Positions 20,020-27,837 of a DNA stretch of 64,000 nt are shown piece by piece. How positions within the stretch are numbered: position 1 is the first letter of the stretch; every line of letters starts with the position of its first letter. The notes below the pieces were generated by a model. It searched no databases. It was not told where the DNA came from and saw only the letters and a list, made by a program, of their open reading frames with translations. This DNA comes from Prolixibacter denitrificans (lineage in GTDB: Bacteria > Bacteroidota > Bacteroidia > Bacteroidales > Prolixibacteraceae). Both the position numbers and the translations under genes were made by a program. Location: positions 621,805-685,804 of the forward strand of contig NZ_PYGC01000001.1 in the NCBI RefSeq assembly GCF_003014495.1, given 5' to 3'.

Positions 20020-20570
20020 TTTCTTCTTTCTCAATGTCAGATTCAGAAGATTACTTGTAGGAGTGAATTTCGCTCCTATCCTCATTATCCTGGTTGCCTG
20101 GTGGAAAAATAAGGGCTCTATGCCTTAGTCATCCCCTGAATAAAAATTTTCTTTAATTCGGGGAATCCGGTTTTTCATATCAGTTGTTTAAATAATTAAC
20201 ATGAACACGACACGTTTCAAGTCAGAAGAAATGTTTGAAATGCTTACCTGTTATTAACCTCCTCTGTGCCGGAACAATAGATGGCTGATTATTGAAAAAC
20301 CGCTCCAACCTTTGCAGTTATTTATACTTTAAGAACGCAAAAGGTAACCCTTTTAGTCTATAATTTTTACATTTTTTCCTTTCAGAGAGCCATTAAAGTG
20401 TAAACATTTCAACCACAGAATCAGGTAATTATCCATTATTTAATTCAAATCACATATTTAACATATTCTCACCCATTTAACAAACACTTGCAAACTTTTA
20501 TGCTTTTTTAACAGCCAGCCTCATTGTACAAACTCATTTCTAGAAGGTTAAGCGAACTCACACTTGCTTT
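20020..20570. other. Gene-free AT-rich region
   Basis: Divergent intergenic stretch between the giant PKD gene and the small lipoprotein gene. It is AT-rich with many stops in all frames. It should hold the promoter of the PKD-porP operon on the minus strand, but I found no full TTTG/TAnnTTTG pair there. Inverted repeats such as AGGAGTGAATTTCGCTCCT (20060-20078) could be part of the leader or an operator. Confidence 0.4.
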
Positions 20571-20587
20571 TTGGCACGATTTTGGCA
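20571..20587 (+). promoter_or_regulatory. Sigma-54 (RpoN) promoter
   Basis: TTGGCACGATTTTGGCA matches the -24/-12 consensus TGGCACGnnnnTTGCW with GG and GC separated by exactly 10 bp and only one deviating base in the -12 box. Transcription would begin near 20598, giving a leader of about 22 nt that contains the GGAGG Shine-Dalgarno of the next gene. Confidence 0.7.
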
Positions 20588-20619
20588 ATTTTTATATGTA
20601 CAAAAGACAGGAGGCAATT

Positions 20620-21036
20620 ATGAAACAATTGATGTTTTTAATACTGGTCGTTATTGCAGCATCATGTGCCGCTCCCAAAGACAGTACAAAGAGTGTGGTG
20701 CTGAAAGCCGAAAATGACTCGACACAAAAGGACACCACTGAAGTCGTCGCTTTGGATCCCGGATTCGAAAGCTGGTATGCCATGCACGACAACAAAGCCA
20801 ACTACAGAAGTAAACAATACTACCACAATTGGAATGTTCGTTATGTAAGGGAATGGAATCTGAAAGCATCGACTTATCCTCATGCCCAACTGTTCAACGG
20901 ACAGATTAATTACGATTTCTCGGAAGATTATCCGCTTGAAGTAGAGCACAAATTATTCATGTACTTTCAGTTTGTAGAACACAAGTTGGGAATTCCAATT
21001 TTGACCGGTGGGTCCCGACCGCAGCCGGTTTTCTAG
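20620..21036 (+). CDS. Small lipoprotein, DUF6146-like
   Basis: 138 residues from the ATG at 20620, preceded by AGGAGG at a good distance; the longer upstream frame is not needed. The SPII signal ends in IAASC (Cys16). After a low-complexity linker, the conserved part (about 45-135) is rich in aromatic residues: DPGFESWYAMH, SKQYYHNWNVRYVREWN, GQINYDFSEDYPLEVEHKLFMYF. This looks like DUF6146 from memory; no function is known. It converges with ribD, the stops overlapping by 4 bp. The sigma-54 promoter suggests expression tied to an enhancer-binding regulator. Confidence 0.8.
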   Translation: MKQLMFLILVVIAASCAAPKDSTKSVVLKAENDSTQKDTTEVVALDPGFESWYAMHDNKANYRSKQYYHNWNVRYVREWNLKASTYPHAQLFNGQINYDFSEDYPLEVEHKLFMYFQFVEHKLGIPILTGGSRPQPVF

Positions 21037-22088
21037 ATATTTCTGAAAAGTAACAGCCGGCTTCCGTCCAGCTCATCTTCTTTAACCAGTTTACCCGGTA
21101 TTTTCGGAGCAGGAACACCGCTACGGAATAACCGGTTACCAACGAATATGCGTGCTTCGTCCCACTGATTTCGCTCCATAAAACTGTCCAGTAATTCTCG
21201 GCCTCCTTCTACAATCAACGATTGTATATCTCTCTGGTACAATTCATCCAGCATTTGTTGCACGGCATCCCGCGAGGGATCCAGCTTCACAAATTCGAGG
21301 TTCTTTTCATCGTTCTCAGGGCTTTCTGTGAATATCAGCGTGGGTATCGATCGATCAAACAGAGCTAAATCATTACTCAGGCGCCTGGTACGATCGAGAA
21401 CAATACGCAGTGGATGACAGCCATGCCACTCTCTAACGGTTAACGATGGATTGTCTTTTTCAGCTGTGTTGGTGCCTACCATAATCGCCGCCTCGTCGGT
21501 CCGCATTTTATGCACCGCAGTTTTCGACAATTGGTTGGTAATCCAGGTTGATTGTCCGTAATGTTCCGGCGACCGGTCAATGTCGATAAATCCGTCCAGC
21601 GTTTGCGCCCATTTCAAAATGATGTAGGGTCGTTTCTTTTCATGAAATGTGAAAAACCTCCGGTTCTGTTCCTGACATTCTTCCTTCATAACGCCCAGCA
21701 CAACACGACAACCGGCAGACTTTAATTTTTCGATTCCTTTCCCGGCTACCTGTGCAAATGGATCGACTGTGCCAATAACCACGCGGGGAATTTTTTTCGA
21801 TACGATTAAATCCGAACATGGTGGCGTTTTGCCATGATGAGCACAGGGCTCCAGTGTCACGTAAAGTGTCGAATCTTTTAACAACTCTTTTTTCTTCACC
21901 GAATTAATGGCGTTCACTTCTGCATGAGGTCCTCCATATTTTTGATGAAATCCTTCACCTATAATTTTGTCTTCGTGAACAATTACACAACCAACCATCG
22001 GATTCGGTGCTACATTGCTCATGCCTAAACGAGCCAGTTCGATAGCCCGTTCCATATATTTCTTATCGTAACTGAATGACTGATTCAT
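21033..22088 (-). CDS. ribD: Bifunctional riboflavin deaminase/reductase RibD
   Basis: Second and third steps of riboflavin synthesis: deaminates the pyrimidine from RibA and reduces its ribosyl side chain with NADPH. 351 residues, normal. The N-terminal deaminase (1-~145) carries the zinc motifs HAEVNAI and PCAHHGKTPPCSDLI. The reductase part (~150-351) shows WAQTLDGFID, ITNQLSKTAVHKMR and LIVEGGRELLDSF. It is divergent from prmC with a 25 bp gap and shares its final bases with the facing lipoprotein gene. Confidence 0.96.
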   Translation of the reverse strand: MNQSFSYDKKYMERAIELARLGMSNVAPNPMVGCVIVHEDKIIGEGFHQKYGGPHAEVNAINSVKKKELLKDSTLYVTLEPCAHHGKTPPCSDLIVSKKIPRVVIGTVDPFAQVAGKGIEKLKSAGCRVVLGVMKEECQEQNRRFFTFHEKKRPYIILKWAQTLDGFIDIDRSPEHYGQSTWITNQLSKTAVHKMRTDEAAIMVGTNTAEKDNPSLTVREWHGCHPLRIVLDRTRRLSNDLALFDRSIPTLIFTESPENDEKNLEFVKLDPSRDAVQQMLDELYQRDIQSLIVEGGRELLDSFMERNQWDEARIFVGNRLFRSGVPAPKIPGKLVKEDELDGSRLLLFRNI

Positions 22089-22101
22089 TTCCGGCTTTCT
22101 T

Positions 22102-22109
22102 TATCTTTG
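22102..22109 (+). promoter_or_regulatory. Possible -7 box of prmC
   Basis: TATCTTTG matches TAnnTTTG and ends 4 bp before the prmC ATG, so a transcript from it would begin at or beside the start codon. No clear -33 box. Confidence 0.35.
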
Positions 22110-22113
22110 CACG

Positions 22114-22956
22114 ATGAAACGACTTATTGATGACATCCGGGAAAAACTTTCCAGCCGTTATGAACCGGCCGAGAGTGAAAGTATTTCTTTTCTGATTTTT
22201 GAGCATGTTCTCGGATATAGTCGTCTTCAGGTTCACCTGAAAAAAGATGAAACCATTCCGGATGCTAAGGTAACGGAAATTGAAGAAATTCTGAACCGCC
22301 TTGTTGATGGAGAGCCCATCCAATACATTTTAGGAAAAGCTGATTTCTACAGTCTGACTTTTTTTGTGAATCCCCAGGTACTGATTCCGCGACAGGAAAC
22401 CGAAGAATTGGTCGATTGGATTATCAAAGACAACAAGCTTCCGACACCGAAAATTCTGGACATTGGAACCGGAAGTGGTTGTATTCCCGTCAGTTTAGCA
22501 AAAAACATCACTGGTGCCCAAGTGTTTGCTTATGATATTTCTGCGGAAGCTTTAAAGGTTGCGAACCAAAATGCGATGAGCAATCACGTTGATGTTCGCA
22601 CGCAAAAGGTCGACATACTTCAGTGGAAAGCGGCTTCGGTTGACAAAACTTTTGACATCATCGTGAGCAATCCTCCTTATGTAAAAGACGAGGAAAAATC
22701 ATTGATGCTGGATCATGTTGTGAGTCACGAGCCTCATCTGGCACTTTTCGTTTCCAACGATGACTCGCTAATTTTTTACCGACGCATTGCCGAATTTGCA
22801 CAACAACATCTTTCTCCGGAAGGGAAGCTTTATTTTGAAATCAATGAAGCATTAGGAAAGCAAACCGCTTCCCTTTTAAGAGAAAAAGGATTTCCGAACC
22901 TGACATTAAGAAAAGACATCAACGGGAAGGACCGGATGATTTGCGCCACCCGGTAA
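22114..22956 (+). CDS. prmC: Release factor glutamine methyltransferase PrmC
   Basis: Methylates the GGQ glutamine of RF1 and RF2 using SAM. 280 residues, normal. An N-terminal helical domain (1-~75) precedes the Rossmann methyltransferase domain with the SAM loop DIGTGSGCIPVSL and the catalytic NPPY in IIVSNPPYVKD. VLIPRQETEELVDW is also typical. It ends on the base before the convergent MOSC-MogA stop. Its substrate RF2 is encoded at 34.3 kb. Confidence 0.96.
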   Translation: MKRLIDDIREKLSSRYEPAESESISFLIFEHVLGYSRLQVHLKKDETIPDAKVTEIEEILNRLVDGEPIQYILGKADFYSLTFFVNPQVLIPRQETEELVDWIIKDNKLPTPKILDIGTGSGCIPVSLAKNITGAQVFAYDISAEALKVANQNAMSNHVDVRTQKVDILQWKAASVDKTFDIIVSNPPYVKDEEKSLMLDHVVSHEPHLALFVSNDDSLIFYRRIAEFAQQHLSPEGKLYFEINEALGKQTASLLREKGFPNLTLRKDINGKDRMICATR

Positions 22957-23889
22957 TCAATGCCCATCAATCCCGGCCAACATCAGAAATGCGTGGTTGA
23001 GAATTCGGAAAATTTCGGTGCAATACTCATGTACCGCTTTTGGACTTCCCGGCAAGGTAAAAACCAGCGTCCTTCCCATTACACCAGCGACACCTCGGCT
23101 CAACAATGCATTAGGTTTTTCAGCTCCGTATTTTATACGTATCATCTCCATAATACCCGGAAGCTCTTTATCCAACATCTCTGCAACCACGTCTGGTGTA
23201 ATATCGCGTGGACCGATTCCTGTGCCACCGGTCGTAAAAACCATATCGACGCAGGTTTCCCTTGCTTCTTGTAAACGATATTGCAACACCGGAGCTTCAT
23301 CGGGAATGACGATGGTTTCCACTTCCACCTTTCGCTTTTCGTCTGTAAAAAAATCTGTCAGTAATTTTGCCAGTAGCGGACCGCTTTTGTCCTCATACTC
23401 TCCTTTCGAAGCCCGATCGCTGAGGGTGATAACCAACGCCTTGAAAATACGTGGTTGATATGTCAGCACGTCACCTACCTGTACGTGCCCGCTTTTCAAT
23501 ACACGGGCGAAAATACCTTCCTTCGGCATCACGCAATTACCGACTTCGCGGAAGATGGAACAATTATCGCCATGGCATTTTTTCCCAATCTGAGTTACTT
23601 CCAATTCCACGTGCTCTCCCACCAACCGATCGAATGGGCGCATCTCGTACAGCAAGGCTCCTTCCGTGGTAATATTTTCCGCAAACTCGCCAAAAGTAAT
23701 CTTCCTTCCGGCTTCTTCCGAAAACTTATCGATGCTCTCCGTTCCGAGCAGACTTACCTGGCGGTGCCAGCTTCCGGCATGAGCATCGCCCTGTACACCA
23801 TGAAAATCCAACTTAATCCGGTCGACCGGAAGTTTAATAGTTCCCTTCTTCTCGGAAATATTGACTGATTTTACGACAATCTGTTCCAT
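22957..23889 (-). CDS. MOSC domain fused to MogA-type molybdopterin adenylyltransferase
   Basis: 310 residues in two domains. Residues 1-~145 are a MOSC domain (DRIKLDFHGVQGDAHAGSWHRQVSLL, KCHGDNCSIF, GIFARVLKSGHVQVGDVL), a fold that handles sulfur or Moco. Residues ~150-310 are a MoaB/MogA domain (LVITLSDRASKGEYEDKSGP, TTGGTGIGPRDITPDV, FTLPGSPKAV) that adenylates molybdopterin before Mo insertion by MoeA. Last gene of the riboswitch-led Moco operon, with 4 bp to moaC. The fusion links cofactor activation to a MOSC carrier or sensor in one chain. Confidence 0.92.
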   Translation of the reverse strand: MEQIVVKSVNISEKKGTIKLPVDRIKLDFHGVQGDAHAGSWHRQVSLLGTESIDKFSEEAGRKITFGEFAENITTEGALLYEMRPFDRLVGEHVELEVTQIGKKCHGDNCSIFREVGNCVMPKEGIFARVLKSGHVQVGDVLTYQPRIFKALVITLSDRASKGEYEDKSGPLLAKLLTDFFTDEKRKVEVETIVIPDEAPVLQYRLQEARETCVDMVFTTGGTGIGPRDITPDVVAEMLDKELPGIMEMIRIKYGAEKPNALLSRGVAGVMGRTLVFTLPGSPKAVHEYCTEIFRILNHAFLMLAGIDGH

Positions 23890-23893
23890 TTCT

Positions 23894-24346
23894 TTACTCT
23901 TTTGTCTTTTCGTTCAACCGGATATCCTGCATGACCATTTTTTTGTCAACTGCTTTACACATATCATAAACCGTGAGTAACGCAACCTGAACAGCTGTCA
24001 AAGCTTCCATTTCCACACCTGTCTGTCCGCTGCAAACGACTTCGCCGACGGCTTCCAAGCCTCCTTCGGTAAGTGTACAAGTCACTTTCACTTTGCTGAG
24101 TTGCAATGGATGACAAAGCGGAATGAGTTCGTGCGTTCGTTTGGCCGCCTGAATACCGGCAATTTCGGCAACAGTAATCACGTCTCCCTTCTTCATCTGG
24201 TTCTCTTTTATCAACCGGACCGTTTCGGGCTGTAGCAAAATTTTACCCGAAGCGACTGCTCTTCTTTTCTGAATCGGCTTTCCAGAAACATCAACCATTC
24301 GGGCACGTCCCTGCTCATCGGTATGTGACAATTTTCTGTTTATCAT
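23894..24346 (-). CDS. moaC: Cyclic pyranopterin monophosphate synthase MoaC
   Basis: Converts the MoaA product 3',8-cH2GTP to cPMP. 150 residues, close to the usual ~160. It shows LSHTDEQGRARMVDVSGKP, the KRTHELIPLCHPL active-site stretch, and TGVEMEALTAVQVALLTVYDMCKAVDK with KMVMQDIRL. Lies between moaA (94 bp gap holding a short tandem repeat) and the MOSC-MogA gene. Confidence 0.97.
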   Translation of the reverse strand: MINRKLSHTDEQGRARMVDVSGKPIQKRRAVASGKILLQPETVRLIKENQMKKGDVITVAEIAGIQAAKRTHELIPLCHPLQLSKVKVTCTLTEGGLEAVGEVVCSGQTGVEMEALTAVQVALLTVYDMCKAVDKKMVMQDIRLNEKTKE

Positions 24347-24399
24347 GTCCTTTTTTTCTCTGATTAAGTTAAGCTGTTATTTGACTCTCCCTCCATCTA

Positions 24400-24432
24400 T
24401 CCTATACTTATCCCATACTCATCCTATACTCA
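24400..24432. repeat. Three 11-bp tandem repeats between moaA and moaC
   Basis: TCCTATACTTA, TCCCATACTCA and TCCTATACTCA follow each other directly. They lie in the moaA-moaC spacer. No function is evident; slippage polymorphism is likely. Confidence 0.8.
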
Positions 24433-24440
24433 AGTCCTAC

Positions 24441-25241
24441 CTAACCTCCAATTTTGTAAAATGCACCTGTCTGGTTTTTGCTGCCGGATTTGGGTTTGTT
24501 TTCCACTGCCAGCTGCAAAGCTTCGTCAAACCCATATTGCCGAACATTAAATCCTTTCGGATTGAACAGGCAAGGTTTCACGCAGCCGTTGGCCATCAGC
24601 CGGATGCGGTTACACGAACGACAGTTTCCGCCTTCTCCGTTTTTTACCTTCGAAAAACTTCCGGTTTCCAAATCCATCTGATGAATGTATTGCACTTTCA
24701 GTCCTTTCGTTTTGGCAAATTCAGTGACCAATTGTGCATCCTCTTCATCTTCAGAATGACGAATCACACAGTTGATTTTCACCGGTGTGAGTCCGTGTTT
24801 TAATGCCGCATCAATGCCTCGAAAAACTGCATCAATATCTCCGCCTCGTGTGATGTAACTGTATTTTTCCGGATCGGTAGTATCAAGACTGATGTTCACC
24901 CGGCTTAATCCGGCTTCCTTCAACTTCGGAGCAAATTTTTCCAGCAGAATTCCATTGGTCGTCATCGCCACCTCTTCAATGCCGTCAATCTGTGCCAGCA
25001 TATGCACCAGGCCAACAATTCCCTTGCGAACCAAAGGCTCACCACCTGTCAGACGCACTTTCGTAATTCCCTGTGCTGCTCCTCGTCTCACAAATTCAGC
25101 GATTTCCTCAAAAGAGAGAATATCCTCATGTCGCATTGACTCCACACCCTCCTCGGGCATGCAATAGCGGCATCGCAGATTGCACCGGTCGGTAACCGAA
25201 ATCCGCAGGTACGTTATTTCGCGGTTATAACGGTCGAACAT
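24441..25241 (-). CDS. moaA: GTP 3',8-cyclase MoaA, compact form
   Basis: Radical SAM enzyme for the first Moco step. The N-terminal cluster is CNLRCRYC in SVTDRCNLRCRYCMPEEG, followed by VRLTGGEPLVRKG and MTTNGILL. The C-terminal cluster cysteines appear as CRSCNRIRLMANG...KPC (CxxC-x13-C) with the two GTP-contacting arginines. The chain ends in the Gly-Gly dipeptide MoaA needs. It has only 266 residues against ~320-330; the missing ~60 come from the stretch just before the second cysteine motif. All catalytic parts are present, so I call it functional rather than broken. Overlaps moeA by 17 bp. Confidence 0.92.
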   Translation of the reverse strand: MFDRYNREITYLRISVTDRCNLRCRYCMPEEGVESMRHEDILSFEEIAEFVRRGAAQGITKVRLTGGEPLVRKGIVGLVHMLAQIDGIEEVAMTTNGILLEKFAPKLKEAGLSRVNISLDTTDPEKYSYITRGGDIDAVFRGIDAALKHGLTPVKINCVIRHSEDEEDAQLVTEFAKTKGLKVQYIHQMDLETGSFSKVKNGEGGNCRSCNRIRLMANGCVKPCLFNPKGFNVRQYGFDEALQLAVENKPKSGSKNQTGAFYKIGG

Positions 25242-26412
25242 AAACGCTTTCTCCTTTACTTATTTCGCTTATTCCTACCGGGATTTCCATCAACGCATTG
25301 GCACCGGTAAGCGCATGTATGTGTGCTGAACCGTGATACGGAAGCAGTTCCACTTCCCCGAAAGGGGAAATAATCACGGGCAAAAATTCGTAGCGATTAT
25401 TCTTCTTTCTCTTGAAATCAACAGCCAACCGAGCTTTGATTCGGAAAGGTGTAAAAGAAGTTCCCATCAGATTATAGAGTAACTCTTTTCCAATCACCTC
25501 TAACTGGACATACGAAGAAACCGGATTTCCGGGCAAACCGAGAACATGCTTTTTTCCCTTCCGGGCGAAAAGCGTATGCTTGCCGGGCTTAGCAGCCATC
25601 ACGGTAGTTAAAATGGTAAAGCCAAGTTCTTTCAACACTTGCGGAACAAAATCGTAATCGCCAACCGAAACTCCTCCGGAAAGAAGAATTACATCGTTTT
25701 CCAGCAAAGCATTTTGGATGGCCAATTGGGTTGCCTCAGGTGTATCCTCAACGATTCCGGAGTATTCAACCGGAAAATTCATCGAACGAAGCTGAGCGAC
25801 CATTTGAGGTCCGTTACTATTCCGGATTTGCCCGGCAGATGGCTTTTCTGTTGGCTCAACCAATTCGCTTCCAGTCGTCATCACGGCTACCTTCGGCCTG
25901 CGGCAAACATCGACCGTTGTTTTCCCAACACCAGCCAAAACAGCGATATGTTCCGGACGAATCAATGTGCCGGCACTCAATACCTTGTCACCTTTTTGGA
26001 CATCTTCGCCCAGAAGGCAAATATTGCTGGAACCGCTGGTTTTAGTGTAACGAATGTGGTCGTTGTCCAAAATCTCCACATACTCCTTCATGATCACCAC
26101 ATCTGCACTTTCGGGTACGGGCGCACCAGTCATGATTTTGACACACTCTCCCTGGCCGATAGTAAAAGTCTGAAAACTACCGGCAGGAATTTCGCCCAAC
26201 ACTTTCAATGATCCCGAAAGGTCTTCTTTACGACAAGCGTAACCATCCATGGCTGACTTATTGAATGGCGGCATGTTTACATCCGAAAAAACATCTTCAG
26301 CCAGAACACGCCCGGTAGCTTCCGGCATCCCTACACTTTCAATGCCAAGCACTTCGGCATTATTCCGCACAATTTGCAGTGCTTCATCAATCGATATCAT
26401 CTTTTCTGCCAT
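25225..26412 (-). CDS. moeA: Molybdopterin molybdenumtransferase MoeA
   Basis: Inserts molybdate into adenylated molybdopterin. 395 residues, normal. Shows VFSDVNMPPFNKSAMDGYA, IMTGAPVPESADVVI, the MoCF-domain segment LLSGGVSVGDYDFV and LGLPGNPVSSYV, and a C-terminal domain from ~320. It overlaps moaA downstream and the mobB-like gene upstream by 16 bp, which points to translational coupling. Confidence 0.96.
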   Translation of the reverse strand: MAEKMISIDEALQIVRNNAEVLGIESVGMPEATGRVLAEDVFSDVNMPPFNKSAMDGYACRKEDLSGSLKVLGEIPAGSFQTFTIGQGECVKIMTGAPVPESADVVIMKEYVEILDNDHIRYTKTSGSSNICLLGEDVQKGDKVLSAGTLIRPEHIAVLAGVGKTTVDVCRRPKVAVMTTGSELVEPTEKPSAGQIRNSNGPQMVAQLRSMNFPVEYSGIVEDTPEATQLAIQNALLENDVILLSGGVSVGDYDFVPQVLKELGFTILTTVMAAKPGKHTLFARKGKKHVLGLPGNPVSSYVQLEVIGKELLYNLMGTSFTPFRIKARLAVDFKRKKNNRYEFLPVIISPFGEVELLPYHGSAHIHALTGANALMEIPVGISEISKGESVYVRPL

Positions 26413-26906
26413 CTGTTGTTATTCCAGTTAAACGGTAAACGGACTCTGGAAGGTTCATTTTCCGTGATTAGTTGATAGTTGAAAGACCAATCTGTTTTTT
26501 TTTCACGACTCCCATCGCAAACCAACGCTGCAGCTCCGGGACGAATATATCCTCCCAGACCGCCTGATTCAATGATGACCGGCTGATCTGCATTGAATTT
26601 TTCAGTTAACCATTTCACCAAAACCGGAAGACTCTCCTCCCGAGCCTGCACATAATACACCTTCGCTGCACCAGCGTCCAGGTAACGCGAACTGTCTTTT
26701 CCTGATAAGGCATCGGTTTCTTCCGCAATCATTAGTTTGTCCTCAGAAGTCAGTACGTTCAGAGAATCTGTCAGCACATGAAAATGCGATGAAATTTTGA
26801 CAACATAAACGGGAGTCTTCAGCGAAAGCTCTTTAACCAAAGCACAACCGGCTGAGGTTTTACCGACATTCCTTCCACAACCGGCAATTAGCAAAGCATT
26901 ATTCAT
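26397..26906 (-). CDS. MobB-like P-loop protein, first gene of the Moco operon
   Basis: About 169 residues from the ATG at 26906, chosen because GAAGGAG lies 8-9 bp upstream. A longer frame to 26993 would run through the terminator of the leader and is rejected. The Walker A is GCGRNVGKTS, and VIIESGGLGGYIRPGAAALV may hold the Walker B region. MobB proteins bind GTP and help MobA make the guanine dinucleotide form of Moco. The body is divergent from classic MobB, so this is a family-level call supported by its place before moeA. Confidence 0.75.
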   Translation of the reverse strand: MNNALLIAGCGRNVGKTSAGCALVKELSLKTPVYVVKISSHFHVLTDSLNVLTSEDKLMIAEETDALSGKDSSRYLDAGAAKVYYVQAREESLPVLVKWLTEKFNADQPVIIESGGLGGYIRPGAAALVCDGSREKKTDWSFNYQLITENEPSRVRLPFNWNNNRWQKR

Positions 26907-26940
26907 TGTAGTCAACTCCTTCATCGTTGGAACCTTCTGT

Positions 26941-26979
26941 AAAAAAATTTGCCTGACCTCCCACATGGAAATCAGGCAA
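26941..26979 (-). terminator. Intrinsic terminator in the Moco operon leader
   Basis: On the minus strand TTTGCCTGA (26971-26979) pairs with TCAGGCAAA (26947-26955), followed by six T. It lies between the riboswitch and the first gene, 35 bp before its ATG, as expected for a switch that controls transcription elongation. Confidence 0.85.
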
Positions 26980-26982
26980 ATA

Positions 26983-27125
26983 TCGCATAGCACCTTTCAA
27001 AGGGCTATGCGCTATCTCCTTTCCAAGTCGGGAATCTCTGATTCCGTCGGGAGGCCAAACCGTTTCCGGATTGACCCGCGTCCTGTTCTCCATGGCTTTC
27101 GCTTTAGGAGAACAGGCTCGGAGTT
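26983..27125 (-). promoter_or_regulatory. Molybdenum cofactor (Moco) riboswitch
   Basis: The minus strand from 27125 reads CTCCGAGCC, a perfect 10-bp stem CCTGTTCTCC/GGAGAACAGG closing GCGAAAGCCAT, then ACGCGGGTCAATCCGGAAAC, GGTTTGGCCTCCCG, and the hairpin GGAATC-AGA-GATTCC. From memory these blocks match the conserved core of the Moco RNA motif (Rfam RF01055). A second long hairpin (CGCATAGC/GCTATGCG, 26983-27010) links it to the terminator. It precedes five Moco-synthesis genes, the classic target. High Moco would be expected to lower expression. Confidence 0.85.
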
Positions 27126-27178
27126 CAAAATCAAACCAATTATATGTTTTACGTCACCGGGACGTGCTCACTGTTCAG

Positions 27179-27805
27179 TTAACATCCACCAGCAGCCCGC
27201 TTTTTCTTCGGACGCTTGGGAACCGGTGCCGGAGCCGGTGCAGATACTTGTGTTTTGGCAGGAGCAATCGCTCCACCACCTAATACACCGCCGGCAGCCT
27301 TCCGGAAATCGTATTTGGCAATTTCATCATCCGGACTGGTTGAAGCCGGCTTTTCCGGATTCATGATGGTCTCAGCCCAGTAATTCATGCCGCCCTGCAT
27401 CACGTAGTTGCTTTTGTACCCTTTTTGACGCAACAGCATCCACGCTTCGGTAGCTTTGCTGTTACCGTTGGAGTACAGCACATTCATTTTCGCCATCTGA
27501 TCGAAATACCCTGCCCAATCGTCGGCCAGGATATTGTCAATCGGGATATTGATAGCGCCGGGAATGTGATAGGCATCAAACTCATCCTTGCTGCGTACAT
27601 CAATCAGGACCATGCTTGGGTCTTTTTGAATCAGCATGTCAGCTACCGCATCGGTAGTGATGAGATGAGAATTGGTTCGCACCTCGCTCAGTATTTTATC
27701 AGGGCTGGATTTTACAGCCTTGGTTTTCGATTCGGGAACGGCAGCAATGAACAATCCTAACGGAATGAACACCATCGCCAGTTTTAATCTCATGTTCATT
27801 TTCAT
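27179..27805 (-). CDS. Secreted rhodanese-like protein lacking the catalytic cysteine
   Basis: 208 residues with a signal or anchor segment (MRLKLAMVFIPLGLFIAAVP). One rhodanese domain runs ~50-150 (VLIDVRSKDEFDAYHIPGAINIP, GYKSNYVMQGGMNYW). The active-site loop reads VLYSNGNSKATEAW, so serine replaces the sulfur-carrying cysteine. The only cysteine is the last residue, after a Pro/Lys-rich tail ending GGC. It ends the molybdopterin oxidoreductase/YedE gene run, 32 bp after the second YedE gene, so a periplasmic sulfur-handling or docking role is likely. Classic sulfurtransferase activity is doubtful. Confidence 0.85.
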   Translation of the reverse strand: MKMNMRLKLAMVFIPLGLFIAAVPESKTKAVKSSPDKILSEVRTNSHLITTDAVADMLIQKDPSMVLIDVRSKDEFDAYHIPGAINIPIDNILADDWAGYFDQMAKMNVLYSNGNSKATEAWMLLRQKGYKSNYVMQGGMNYWAETIMNPEKPASTSPDDEIAKYDFRKAAGGVLGGGAIAPAKTQVSAPAPAPVPKRPKKKRAAGGC

Positions 27806-27837
27806 CTGTTTTTCAGTTTTTCACTCAAATCCTCAGA

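Noticed and set aside
24441-25241. Short moaA as a truncated pseudogene
   Set aside because: Start, both FeS motifs, GTP arginines and the terminal Gly-Gly are all present, and it overlaps moeA in a tight operon.
26907-26993. Longer N-terminus for the mobB-like protein
   Set aside because: It would translate through the terminator hairpin of the leader, while a good Shine-Dalgarno supports the ATG at 26906.
26899-27093. Small minus-strand ORF over the Moco leader
   Set aside because: It reads through the riboswitch and terminator and has no recognisable protein features.
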